The notes beneath the pieces were generated by a model. The model saw only the letters and a program-made list of their open reading frames with translations. It was not told the DNA's origin and did no database searches. Positions 13,037 to 24,811 of a DNA stretch of 64,000 bases are shown one piece after another. Position 1 is the first letter of the stretch, and every line of letters begins with the position of its first letter. Position numbers and translations under genes: made by a program. The stretch is from assembly GCA_025529335.1 (NCBI GenBank), contig JAMYHX010000067.1, forward strand, positions 57,075 to 121,074. The letters run 5' to 3'. This stretch comes from Rhizopus sp. PT2906 (Eukaryota > Mucoromycota > Mucoromycetes > Mucorales > Rhizopodaceae).

Positions 13037-14041
13037 TTGTTTTTGTTTAAAACTAATTCAACATTTAGCTCAGAGAAAGCCCTCGAAGTTGAGTGTGGTT
13101 ACTCCATTACTTGCAAGCTGTATTATCCAGAAGATTTGTATCAGCTGTTTGGCGACAACAAGCAACAGGTGATCGAATCCCCCTTCAAGAAGCATGCTAC
13201 AAGCATTATCAACAGGCAATAAAAGAACAGTCTTGAGGGCTCTTACTAACAACAACCATCTTGATAAAATCGATGAAGGCAACAAAGAAACAGCCTTTGT
13301 GCATGAATATTTCGAATACATGTACATTTTTTATAAGAGCTCTTCTCTTGGCGACAATGAAGCTATGTTCAGCCATAAGCTGATTTGGCCATTGTTCGAA
13401 ATGGCATGTAGCCACAGCTGTTTGAGGTTTGTTTCCTAGAGAAATGCTTCTGTCTTTAACAGACGAGCCTCACAATGTCGATGCTGTGGTGAAGTTTGAG
13501 GGGATTGAAATTTGCCTCTTGGAGACATCAGGGCACTATGGCTTAAATGATAAAGGTCGCTTCGGATATGGCCATGTGAAGGGTGCCTTTGGTGCTATTT
13601 CAATAATAAGACATGCTTACAAGAAGTATTCATACACTACAAGGGCAATAGTTCATCAATTGCGTATACATTTCATGCATGCCAAAGAAAAGAAGTTAAA
13701 TCTTTGGTCTCTTGAATTTGCTTCCTTAGACGTGCAAATATTGCAAAGAACTGCTGTAGCTGATGTCCCGGAAACAGAGAATCATTCTGGTCAGATATTA
13801 GACTTGGGCAGCTTTACCTATAAGTTGCAAGCAGAAATGACCTTTTTTGTTGATGCGTTGCAAAAAATGAGGCAAGAGCACGACAGCTTTGTGGTATCAT
13901 CAGAGCTCAGGCAACGAACATGAAGAAAGAGAAAGCCCGACAAACTTCGCTTCAAAAGCTAATCAGAAGCCAATAAGAGGAAGTGGTTACAGCCTGCTTC
14001 TTCTTGAAGAGTTTGACAAAAGGAAGATGACATTTGTTTAA
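13037..14041 (+). pseudogene. Decayed member of a probable Mucoralean multicopy gene family
   Basis: Coding potential runs through four successive frames that meet without usable GT-AG introns: about 13037-13215 (ALEVECGYSITCKLYY, QQVIESPFKKHA), 13200-13425 (TVLRALTNNNHLDK, KLIWPLFEMACS), 13429-13900 (ICLLETSGHYGLNDKGR, GYGHVKGAFGA) and about 13895-14041 (ERESPTNFASKANQK, ending FDKRKMTFV). From memory, the block around LLETSGHYGLNDKGRFGY recurs in many hypothetical proteins of Mucor and Rhizopus; no function is known to me. Three frameshifts and no clear start point to a pseudogene. Assembly indels are the alternative. Confidence 0.6.
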
Positions 14042-14186
14042 AATAAAATTTACTTGTTTAAAAAACTAAGAAATACTAAAATCTTTACAGCTTTGAAGCT
14101 GTTACACGTGAGCTGTGTCGGAGTGTTGCTTTTAATTCTTAAGCAGAGCAGTTGTTGTTTTCTTTTTTTCCTTTATATAAACAAAG

Positions 14187-15138
14187 ATGGCCACGTCAGA
14201 CTTATTTGCTAATTATGAACAAGATTTTACTTCAATTGTAGATTCTATAAAGAGTAAAATAGAAAAACAGATACCGAATCAAAAAGGAGGTAAAAAAAGA
14301 TAAAGAAGTATTTAACTCCTTTAAACCATATTGATATTATAAAAAAGAGGAAAGGAAAGCAACTATTCGTGCAGTAGAAAGAGAACTGGACGAAGCAGAT
14401 GAAATTGTATGTAAAATAAACACTAGTGGAATGATTATTAATATGCTTATACATAGTTGGGACAAATGGAAATGGAAGTATTGAATGTTCCTACACCTTC
14501 ACGTACTCGCTTACAAGCAAAATTAAGACTTTACAAGTCTGAAGTAGAGAAATTAAAGAGAGACTTGGTAATGAAAATATTGTAATATATCTAATGTACT
14601 CATATAAAAACAACAGAGACGAACAACGGCTATTATACCTAAAAATACAGACCGAGAAGAATTGCTTGGCGGCCTGGGAAATAATGATGATCTTCAGAGT
14701 GACTATGATGCATCCACTATGGATCAACGACAACGATTATTGAGTGGAACAGAACGCCTTGCACAGTCAAGCCGTCGCTTAGAAGACAGCCATCGTTTGG
14801 CATTAGAGACAGAAGGTATTGGAATCAATATTCTTAGCACATTAAAAGGTCAACGTGAGACATTGATAAGAGCAAGAGATACAGTAAGTGACGACAGTCT
14901 AGATCATGCTTTGTTGTTAACAAGTAAAAATAGCTTGCAGAAGCTGATTCACACATCGATAAAGCTTCAAGAACCTTAAAAGGCATGGCTAGACGGTAAG
15001 TAAGCCATGTGAAGGAGAAAAGAAATGAAGAAGTCTAATTGATGTCATAGTATGGCTACAAACAAGTTGATTACAGCAGCCATCATTATTATCCTAATTG
15101 CCTTGATTGTACTGGTTATCTGGAGCAAACTATTCTAA
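14187..15138 (+). CDS. vti1: Vti1-like Qb-SNARE
   Basis: Six exons (14187-14289, 14348-14406, 14457-14567, 14617-14883, 14934-14995, 15051-15138) give 229 residues, close to the usual 215-230. The N-terminal three-helix part (FANYEQDFTSIVDSI; TIRAVERELDEADEI) precedes the SNARE motif (about 135-195), with the zero-layer glutamine in LKGQRETLIRARDT, and a C-terminal membrane anchor (LITAAIIIILIALIVLVIW). Vti1 pairs with several syntaxins in Golgi-endosome-vacuole fusion. The acceptor at 14933 was chosen because it restores the conserved LAEADSHIDKASRTLKGMARR region, while the later AG would break frame. The gene converges on rad51, with only 76 bases between the stops. Confidence 0.93.
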
Positions 15139-15214
15139 TATTCAAAACAATAAATACTACTACTATTATTACTATTGAATGATTCTAGTTTATTGCTTCA
15201 ATATATTATAATCA

Positions 15215-16638
15215 TCATTCTTGAGCATCTGTTATGCCTTCTTCAAAGATAGCAAATGTTGCTTCCGTCTCTGGTAACGAAGGGGAATCATAAACCTTAC
15301 AGATACGATTTTCACTTCTACCCTTACGAAGATAAAGTCTAATTTGGGATTCATTAACCTTATTTTCTTATTTTTTCGGTATACACTATACCTTGTAGTG
15401 CAAGCATGAGCCATAATGTTTCCACCTGTGGGCTTTTTGGGATCGGCTGTAAACATATTTGTACCATCTACAGTAGATAGCATTTGATTTGTAACGACAA
15501 CAGCCACCCCAAACTAGAAACAAATGAGTCATGGAACAGATAATTGTGTATTATTTACCTCATCAGCAATCCTTTGTAAGCTTCTCAAGAATTTTCCAAG
15601 ATGCATTTGGCGTGAAGAAAGTTCACCTCTTCCCGCAAAATCTGTACGGTACAAGGCGATGACGCTATCCACTATTAATAACGAAAATCTATAGATGCAT
15701 TAAAAAAGGGGGGTACGTAACACGTTGGTTTAAACCTTGTTTCGGCCATCATTGCAGACGCTTGGACCAACAGAGCAGCTTGGTGATCTACATTATAAGC
15801 ACGAGCATAAGCAATGTTATTTAGACAAGTTTCACTATCCAAGCCAAATCTAAAATTTGATTAGAAATAAATTCAGGTTGCCATAGCGAACAAAAACAAA
15901 ACCTGGTTGCAATGGAGAGAATTCTACTTGGACGGAAGGTACCTTCGGTATCAATGTAAAGACACTTGCTCTCTGCGCCTCCATTTTCGATCAGGAGCTA
16001 ATAAATAGAAATTAAACACATGATACGTTACCAAATACATAGTTTACCTGACATGAAACAGCTAATGTATGACACAGTTGAGATTTTCCGGAACGAAACT
16101 CGCCAAAGAGTTCAGTGATTGACCCTGTTTCTATACCACCACCTAATGCTCGGTCAAGTTCCTTGGAACCTGTGGTGATATAGATCATCTCGTTTCTTCT
16201 CGAATGAATTTCCATGGCAGTTGTAAATCCAGTGTCAATCATCATATTTACTGTGTGATCATTGGTTAGTCAATCTTAACAACAACAATATATCAATAGT
16301 TTTGCCTTCTTTATAAATTTTGTCTACTTTGGCTTCTGACAAACCCTTGATGGCTAGTACTGCTTTCTTTGGTGAATAGGCAACGGATTCGAGAGTATAG
16401 AATCCAGCAGCTTGAAGCTTTTTAACATCTGAAAGAGCTATTCCGTATTTCTATTCAGAATAAATGTAAATGTATTTCTCCAAAAAAGGTATAAAAAAGA
16501 GAGGACCTCCAAAGTAGTAATGAGGTAGGCAGAATTATTTTGTTCATGTGTCAATTCTTCTTCTTCTTGTTGTGTTATAATGACACTGTCTTCAGTGGGC
16601 TTGTGTTTATTATTATTACTATTACTACTATTACTCAT
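15215..16638 (-). CDS. rad51: Rad51 recombinase
   Basis: Eight exons (16638-16507, 16450-16306, 16250-16048, 15997-15903, 15849-15736, 15688-15559, 15513-15392, 15338-15215) give 354 residues, a normal Rad51 length. Seen: an acidic N-terminus, a helix-hairpin-helix region (YGIALSDVKKLQAAGFYT; IKGLSEAKVDKI), the linker GFTTAMEIHSRR, Walker A GEFRSGKSQ, the core ITTGSKELDRALGGGIETG, Walker B LLIVDSVIALYRTDF with GRGELSSRQMHL, and the C-terminal VVVTNQM. It forms filaments on single-stranded DNA in homologous recombination. Exon 1 ends at an unusual GT site (GTCCTC). Intron 2 (16305-16251) begins with GC, not GT. The Walker A box has Ser where Thr is common, a tolerated change. Confidence 0.95.
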
Positions 16639-16764
16639 AATGTATATAAAAAAAGAAAAAGAATAATCAATAAGAGATATGGCTAATGAGGAAGGGAAAG
16701 AGAGAGAAGGAGAAGGGGGAATATTTATATATTTATCTTTTTGACAACAAAAAACAAAACTGTT

Positions 16765-17869
16765 TTATGGTTGAGATGAAGGACGTGGAATAGGAGGTGG
16801 AGTGATTGGGTAAATAGGATATTGCACTGCAGTATAATCCATGGCGGTAGAAACGAATGTGAGTTTTGAGAGTTGATCTAAATAAGCAAGTTAATGGTTT
16901 GTCTATAAAAAAAAACGCAATCCTATGCTTTACCCATTAGGCTCGGAATAGGAGTAGGTTGTGTCCATGATGATTCATTGTTTGATGTAGGCGTAGAGGT
17001 AGATGATTGCATATTGGGTGAAGGAGTTGTAGTGCTTGTGGTACTTGAAGAAGAAGAGGGGGAGAGGTACATGGATTGATTGGTCAGCTGTGATGCACTC
17101 TGTCGTAGTGTGCGAGGTGATAAAGGTGGAGGTGGAGGTGGAGAAGATGACAGGTTATTGCCGGCAGAAAATGAATCTATATTAAGCGAGTAAATCATAC
17201 AGGTTTCAAAATCAAGCTTGTGTACACAACTATACCTTTAGGTGGCTCACTGGATGAAATTCCTTGTATCGAATGATGACGATGTGGTCTCTGTGGTTTC
17301 TGTGCAGAGAATAAAGGAGAAGATAATTTTCTGTAGTAACCCGAAGTTGTGCAATTTTTGGATAAAGGACTCGGTGTGAAGGCGGTCATGAGTCTTTCGA
17401 TTCTTCTCAGCCTATCCTCAATACGATCCATCGCCTCATTATTATCGTCCGGATTTGACTGCGCTGCCGCTGCCACTGCTGCTGCTGCTTGTCTCTTTTT
17501 ACGTTCAACTGTGTTGTTATTATTAATACATTCAATACCGCTGCTTGCACAAAAACCACATGGATTGCATCCATCACACTTGGTTTTGCGTCTACGACAA
17601 GTTTCACAGGCTGAACCAGAACTTAGTCTACGAGCCGTACTTGTACTAAACACACTTCTCGGATGATCAGAGACGACGCTGTAGACACACTCTTGGGACC
17701 CTTCGACACACGGCATACACGGCTTTTGTCCGTTACATACTCTCTTTCTACGTTTGCATGGTTCACAACCACGGATAGCTGCTGGATAACTAAGTGGGAT
17801 CTCGGCCGCCGATGTTGTACTAGGAGGTGCACTAGATAATTTACGATTTATTGGTGAACTTGGCGGCAT
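16765..17869 (-). CDS. Transcription factor with two tandem Zn2Cys6 clusters
   Basis: Three exons (17869-17236, 17176-16934, 16877-16765) give 329 residues. Two complete fungal binuclear clusters follow each other: CEPCKRRKRVCNGQKPC...C at about residues 35-62, and CETCRRRKTKCDGCNPC...C at about 89-116. Both have CX2CX6CX5CX2CX6C spacing and basic loops. A possible short coiled coil (MDRIEDRLRRIERLM, about 146-160) could dimerise the protein, as in Gal4-type factors. The rest is Ser/Pro/Thr-rich and low in complexity, and no fungal transcription-factor middle domain is visible. The protein is therefore small for this class. Most Zn2Cys6 factors carry one cluster. The third exon was chosen by phase (DQLSKLTF) and is the least certain. 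Confidence 0.85.
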
Positions 17870-18549
17870 ATGAATATAAAAAAAAAGAAAAAGAAAAGGA
17901 AAAGACGAAAATAGAGAAAAAAGAGTGAGCTCCTTAAATATTTTTGCGATAAAAAATAAAGTTGGCTCCGTAAATCCTAGTGGCGCGCCCTATATCCAGG
18001 GCGAATGATAATACAAGGGGTGAAGTACAACAAAAAAAAATCGGGAAAAGCGGAAGAAAAAGTAACAAAACCGAACCAATCCCATTACTTTGTACATCAT
18101 CGTACATTTTCACAAAAAAAAAAGAAGGGGGGCAAAAAAAAGGTAAAGAAAAAAGGTTATCATTTCGGATTTGAAGGTATGTTGCAGTAAATGCAATACC
18201 ATGTGTTATCAAAATCCCTTACTTTACATTTCTTTTTTTCCCTCTTGTTTTCCCTCTTTTTCATGACCCTTTGTACTACAAGTAGTAATGGTACAAGTTC
18301 ATTGTCTATTTGAATTACCCTCTCTATCTATCCTTGAATGGGGCCAGAAATAAGACACATAGCCCATCTTGTTCATCAGCATCAGCATTATCATCATCAC
18401 TGGCTATTGAAATTTGGTTGCCATAGTTCCCGTGATATGTCTTTTTTTTTTGTCTGTGCGTCCAAAAGTTTATTTTATTTTTTTATTTTTCCCATCACAA
18501 AAAAAAAAGTGTACGTGACGTGTGACAATCTTTGAAAAAGAAGAGAACC
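17870..18549. promoter_or_regulatory. Promoter side of the Zn2Cys6 gene
   Basis: Between the Zn2Cys6 start and the bestrophin stop. Purine-rich next to the gene (17878-17925) and poly-A/T elsewhere. ORFs on both strands here (for example 17934-18212) are compositional. No other feature seen. Confidence 0.4.
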
Positions 18550-20086
18550 CTAAATCATCAAGGCATTCTCTGCCTCACAAGGTAAGTGATAGACGATGAA
18601 TTCGATTTCCTTGCGTAAGGAATCGCAAAATGTGTTCAAGGGCAAATCGTTGTTGTTGTAACCAAACGGATTATCTAGATAACACATGAGCTTGTGGACA
18701 TAAATTCTGGCGCTTTTAAATTACCGATTTGAGCACCAATGGCATCAATTCCGAATAGTGTGAATGAAGCCAAGATGAGAGTTGGGACAACCCACCATTT
18801 AAGTTCTGATATAAGCGTGAATGGAATGGCCAGCAGGTAAAGAGCCAGAGATTGTTTCCTGTAGCCTATTGTCAATCTCTCTTTGTTGTTGTTGTTTTTT
18901 TTTTTTTTTTTAAGTTTGATACTTACAAATGAATGACGTAGACAGCAGGAATGGGTGTATTCACAATACGCTCCATGCTTGCCAAACAATCGTTCAGGTT
19001 GTTTAAATGGTTGATGATCACATTCGAGAATGTATCATCGACTTTACCTGTTGTCTTGGCTTGTTGCATATAAAGACTCATACGAAAGATAATTTCCAAA
19101 GGCAAGGACATATCTGCAATTCCTTCATCCGGCAAGTCCTCCTCACTTACAAACTTCTTTTTTTTCATCCTTTTTCCTGATTTCATACTGCTATTACTTG
19201 CATTGGAGCTCCCTGCTACCGTGGGTGTCACAGATATCGGCCGGTTGTCTATATCCGTTCGCTTATCACCGCCCTCATTGGTCTCCATCAAATGCTCTTC
19301 CTGATGGTGATCCTGATGGTGATCCGGAACCAATGCGTCGTCACCGCCATGAGCTCCGCCGTTGTCATCTGAATCGAGCAATTGATCGTCCGCAGTCGCG
19401 GGTACCCAATTAGGTGGTAGGAGGTAATCTAAATCGTAATAGTCTATTCCGTACTCTCGACGAAGATAATGTTTCGTAGCAATCGCAAATGCCAAGACAA
19501 GCTTCATGCATCGCATCTTTTCCAAATGATCGTTTTGAGTACGTTCAGGGATACTCACCCAGATCAAGCGAGCCAGGTTTCTCACGTTGCTTGTCAAATC
19601 TTGCCACAACTGTCGGCCTTCATAATAACGAGCGTACGAGGTATTGGCTCGAAAGGCTAATAGTAGACCAAGAACAACAGATAAGGCAGGTACTAGACAA
19701 GAGATGTCAGTTTCATTCTTGTCTTTTATTTTTGGGAAAATACTTGCCTACAGAATTGCTAATCGCTACGCGTTCCCAACCCCAAGAGATATACATGACT
19801 CCAATGAAATAGGTATAGATAGCAATAAGGATAATTAAGGGTGTAATCGTGGGTATGACCTAGCATATCCATTATGTTAAGAGTTTCTATTTCTTTTTTT
19901 TTTTTCTGCCTTACAGATCCTTGAATTCTATAAAAAAAAAAAAAGTTAATGACACTCATTTCATTAATGTTCAAGTGCTTACCTTAGATGATCAGGGTAT
20001 GATCTCATTTTCCGAACCCAACGTCTGGTATAATGAGCAGGCCTTGAATCATGAATGAACTGCTTATACTCATCCATTACGTCCAT
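18550..20086 (-). CDS. Bestrophin-like (RFP-TM, UPF0187) anion channel
   Basis: Six exons (20086-19983, 19927-19915, 19859-19748, 19692-18927, 18858-18725, 18674-18550) give 417 residues. Family marks are SVIPTITPL near the first membrane helix, VVLGLLLAFRANTSYARYYEGRQLW, NLARLIW, and the C-terminal signature IDNPFGYNNNDLPLNTFC. Four membrane segments fit (about 45-65, 75-95, and two near 335-380). An acidic, low-complexity loop (GGAHGGDDALVPDHH, Asp/His-rich, about 175-215) is inserted before the last helices. Fungal relatives are predicted plasma or internal membrane chloride channels. Exon 2 is only 13 bases and the intron after exon 3 starts with GC; both are needed for the conserved SVIP and VVPALSVV stretches to stay in frame. 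Confidence 0.88.
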
Positions 20087-20724
20087 GGCTAAAACGGAAA
20101 AAAAGAAGGGATGACGCTCCTTGTGCTACTGTATAAACTCGAATTTTTTCATGAAATATGTCATCTAATCCAGATCAACATTGAATCTACAAGATCTGAC
20201 TACACACTTTTTTGAAAGAAAAAAGGGGGACCCAGTTTATATAAAGCACCTTTAATCTCAATACGATAATTGACATTACAGTAAAAATAAAAGAAAGGAG
20301 GCATGATAAAGTGAGCTTAACTATAGTCTTTTTTCATCTTTTTTTTTTTTTTAAAAAAAGGAGATTGATATAATAGTTTAAAGCTTTATTGAACAGAATT
20401 ATTGATATCAAAGATGTGATGCATATCTTGTTTTAAAAAGATGTTGTTTTTTTAATGTGTTTTCTCTTTTTTTTAAAAAAAGAAAGAAAGAAGTATAATA
20501 CATTGAAAAAAGAAAGAAAAAGAAAGAAAGAAAGAGATGAAGTTAATATGTGCCAGTGATAGTAATAATTGTTGTGCTGTTCTTGAGATTGTGTTGTTGT
20601 TTAAACCATGTGTGTATATATAAAGGTATCCTTTAAAGAAAAATAATATAAAAAAGTATACATATATAATGTATCATTCATTTTTGTGTGCAGATGTATC
20701 TATTGGATTTATTCATTGTCACCA
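20087..20724. other. Intergenic: bestrophin promoter and kinase 3' end
   Basis: 638 bases of AT-rich DNA with T-runs and GAAA repeats (20480-20540). No ORF is supported. The part next to 20087 should hold the bestrophin promoter. Confidence 0.35.
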
Positions 20725-23700
20725 CTAAAGACTACAAATGTAAGGATGACACACAATCATAAACACAATAAAGATATTTACCTTGATGCATCTTTTGATT
20801 GCTTGGTAGATTGTAAAATCCATTCGTGTTGGAAAGCCTTATCAGGACTTAGACGCTTTGCAGGATCCCATTCTAAGCATTGTTTAATAAAGTCCAAGAA
20901 TAAGGGATCATTACATCTTAGCGCTTGACTCAATGTCTTGCTTCCTGCTTTACGTTTCTTGCCCCGAGAATTACATACCACTCTGGGTTCACCTCGACGG
21001 TCTAATACAAAAAAATGTTATTATCAATAGTCTTTTTTTTTTTCCTGTTTTCTTCTTTACCAAAGAACAGATGCCTTCGTTCACTTAATTGAATTAATTC
21101 CATATCAGGCACGCCTAATACTTCCATAATACAAGCCAATTGCTCTTGTTCATTTTCACCTGGGAATAGTGGTATACCCGTATAAAGTTCAGCAATAATA
21201 CATCCAAGACTCCACATATCAATGGCTTTGGTATAATCAAGACCAAGTATGATCTCTGGGGATCGGTAAAATCGACTTTGAATATAAGTATACACTATAT
21301 AATATTAGCCCATTTCCCTTTGTGTTGAACTTGTATATTCCTTACCTCGCTCACTTTCGAGACAACTACTTCCAAAATCAATGACTTTGATTGTACTCTT
21401 GGAAGGATGTTTGAGCAAGATGTTCTATTTTTAAATTATATTAATTATTTGTTTGCATATCATATTATTATTATTTACCTCTGGCTTTAAATCACAGTGA
21501 ATAACGCCATGTTTAGCAAGCAGAGAAAGTGACCTTAATAGCTGTACTGTAAACCTAGATGGTGCATATTTAAATACATGCCTGTGGTACATGAAAGGAA
21601 ATATTTACCTCTTGATTAAAGGAATATGGAAACCTTGGAAATTATTAATCTTTATAAATTCATACAAGTTCATGCTGAGACATTCACAAGCGATGCACAA
21701 ATGGTTTCTAAAATAGAAATGATCCGTCATCTTCACATTATGATGTCTATCCTCAGGATCCTAATATTATATTGTTTAATCTCTGTGTCATTCTGTAATT
21801 CATTTATGAAAGAAAAACTTACCCACTTGATCAAATCACTAAGAATCTTCACTTCTGTCTTGGCTTGAGCATAGAACCGTTTTTTATTTCGTATCAACTT
21901 GACGGCAACTGTCATATTTGTTTTATGATCAAGACACTTGACGACCTGTCCAAAGGATCCACGTCCAAGCTCCTCTAGGATTTCATATCGATAGGCCAAA
22001 TGATCACTCACCACGCTCTTATAGTCTCCTCGTTCATCATCATAACCATAGTTCATGGCTGGATTATCTGGCATCGCTTGATATTTCTTGGCGTGTTGTC
22101 CCAAAAAGTAGATTTCTGAATAATTATGAATTTCTGATTGTTCATAGGGGCTTAATTGATGCCCATAGAATTTGATTGCAATCTGAGGTGATTTGGGCAC
22201 TCCCGGACTAAACGCTTCGACCATTTCCTTATCCCATTTCATCAAAGTATCCTTAATACGTTGTGGTCTCGTATCGCTCAACAGATCGATCTCATTCGCA
22301 TAGGACTGACTCTTTCGAATGCGTGTACCATTCGTCTTTATATCTTCATCAATCGCATGCTCGGCTACCATCGCTTCTAGTTTCTCCAAAAGGCTCACTA
22401 TACGAGGGCTGCGGCCTAATGAAAGGGTAGAGAGGGAGTAAGCAACATATGATTGAGAACCTATGATCTATCTTACCTTGTTGATTGGTAGGTACTGCAA
22501 TCGTATTGCTTTCATCTGCCAATGAATTCTTACGGCTGTTGGTAGAGTAGGCTGATGTACTCGATTTGCGGGGATAATCAATCTCCGTTGTGTGACTCCG
22601 TTTGGTCTCAGCCAAACTCTGTCGTCTACCTGATCCTGGTCGCACACGAGGAGAAGCTGCAGAAATAGGAGGCGTCACAATCGATGCTGTGGCTGGCTGC
22701 TTCATTGAGGCTCTTCTACTGGTGCTGATGCCCAAGTGGCTTTGTCCCTTGAGCTTGCGGGTCGATAAGGTTTTCTTGGGGACTGTTTCTCCAGCTGAAG
22801 AAGATGAAGAGGAACAAGAACTATTGGGTATAGGCGTTGTCTTATTTGAGCAACTCAACCGATTTGTACTCGTATTTGCTGCCTTCATTGAAGGTGATTT
22901 AGGTAACAAGCTGTTTCGTTTTGTCGGCTTGGGTAAATTCAATTTGATCGGCTCAACTTTCATGGGCGGTAGATGAACTGATTGTACAGCAGGAGGCTTT
23001 GCTAGACTACCAGGCAATGTCTAAGAAGAATAATAAGATAGATGTATAAAGAAGGAACAGACATGACATACCTTTCCACGTTTACGAACTGTTCTTGTCG
23101 ATGGTGTCGTAGGCGTTGTCGTCGTCTTTTTAGCTTGCTGAGCGTCTTCCTGTTGTTGTTTGATGATACTCTTGCGTCTGGTCACTTTGGCCGCCATGGA
23201 AGGAGATGTGGGTAATCCTTCTTTTAGACTTTCTGTTCTTGACATGCGTCTTGTTGCAAGTGTTTCAGTCGGATCAGCCTTTTTCTTGATTGTCTTTTTT
23301 TCCTCTCCTCCACTGCCTGTGCTCGTACTACTCGTACTACGATTTTCAGTGTTCAACTGCCGAGCCTTGAGTGTCGCTGCAGCCAAGATTGATTTCCGTC
23401 TGACTGCTTCAACTTCATCCTCAGCTGACTTTATACTATTCTTCCTTCTGGGTGAAGCCCTGTTGGCAAGTGTATTTGCGACCGAGTGACGACGCTGTTG
23501 ATCGGCAGCAACGGTTGATTTCATATAAGTCGGTGTCAACTTTGTCCTCTCTTGAAGGACTGAACCACTCGATAGGGTTCTTCTTCTGGGTTGTTGTTGT
23601 TGTTGAAGGATCTTTTCTTTCGTCGTGCTTGGTCTTCGTTTAGCATTATTAATGATCTCGACAACATTATTATTCTTTGGCTGAGGGCTCGTGATCGTCG

Positions 23701-24109
23701 ATACTCTCGTCTTGACTGGCTTCTTCTCTTGAGGACTAGTGTAGATACCCAGTTTAGCCAACTCCTGTTTTCGACCGACAGCCAGGGTATCACGAAATCT
23801 ATCTGCAAACGTGATTAAGCCTGTTCCTTCTTTTGCTGTCGCCGTACTCTGTCGTCGCGGAACAAGTAATTCATTTGACTTCTTTGTACGTAAGCGAGGT
23901 GTCTGTTGTTGTTGTTGAAGAAGACTACTCTTACGTCGTTGCATCAATGCCTTTTGTTTTTCTGCTTCTATCGTTTCTAGAATATGACGACTATTCCTTT
24001 TGGCATCTTGTTGTTGTTTTTTGGTCTCTACTTTGAGATAGTCATGGTCTTGTTTCATATGAAGCCAATTCTCGGTTATGTAAGGATTGGTAATTGTCGA
24101 TGAAGACAT
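20725..24109 (-). CDS. DYRK-family protein kinase, class II (Pom1/DYRK2 type)
   Basis: Nine exons (24109-23072, 23020-22477, 22415-21823, 21760-21609, 21554-21479, 21424-21346, 21294-21061, 21001-20782, 20731-20725) give 980 residues. The first 530 residues are basic and rich in Ser, Gln and Lys. A DYRK homology box (GYDDERGDYKSVVSDH, about 652) leads into the kinase domain (about 668-970): LGRGSFGQV, VAVKLIRNKKRF, HCDLKPENILL, DFGSSC, and the activation loop YTYIQSRFYRSPE with the autophosphorylated YxY. All catalytic residues are present. Class II DYRKs such as Pom1 set cell polarity and size in fission yeast. The last exon adds only Ser-Leu-stop. Confidence 0.92.
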
Positions 24110-24811
24110 GCAATATATGTACAGTATTTATTATTCTTGTTCTTTTTTTCTTTTTTCTTAGTCCTTTTTGTTTAAGAAATAAATAACGAGAGAGAGAAAT
24201 ATATATTAAAAAAGAAAGAGTGTGTGAAATGTATAAAAAGGAGAGTGATGACGAAAAAAAGAAAAGAATGAGCAGGTGTAAATAAAAAGTGAAAAGGGTC
24301 GTTTCTTTGTTTTGTTTTAAACAAAAAAAGAAAGAAGAGAAATAAAGAGAGAGAAAAAGAGAGAGAGAGAGAGAGAGAAAGGGAAAATATAAAAAATAGG
24401 GGTTACAACATTTTAACTGTATATCGTCACTGTCAAAAAGAGTAAAACCTTCATGTACCACACTACTTTATAAACAATTCTTTATATAATAGGACCTTTA
24501 ATACTTTCTCTCTATCTCCTTATTCTATCTTTAAAAGAAAGAAAGGACCCTGAGTAAGTATAAGTATCGTTAATGCACGTGGAAATACATAAAGGTCAAT
24601 GCGTCAATATAATATCTTATATATAAAGGAACGAATCTTTCGTTCTATCTTTATGATTTCCGATGCCGCCACCTCTAAAATAAGGAGAGTTGTTTATTTA
24701 TTGCATAGATTTATTAGGTATATCATGTGCTTTAGCTTCAAAAAAATACTAGAGAATTATTATTCTATTTCCTTTTTCCGAGCTAGTTTCCGCGTGGAAA
24801 AAAAAATAGAT
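24110..24811. promoter_or_regulatory. Promoter and leader side of the DYRK gene
   Basis: 702 bases between the kinase start and the F-box stop. It includes an (AG)n run at about 24350-24382 and T-rich or purine-rich blocks. No credible ORF; the 139-codon frame at 24042-24461 is Phe/Leu/Ser filler from the polypyrimidine strand. Confidence 0.35.

Noticed and set aside
17349..17666. Plus-strand 105-codon ORF
   Set aside because: Antisense to the Zn2Cys6 coding exon; no independent support.
24042..24461. 139-codon Phe/Leu/Ser ORF
   Set aside because: Translation of the polypyrimidine leader of the kinase gene.
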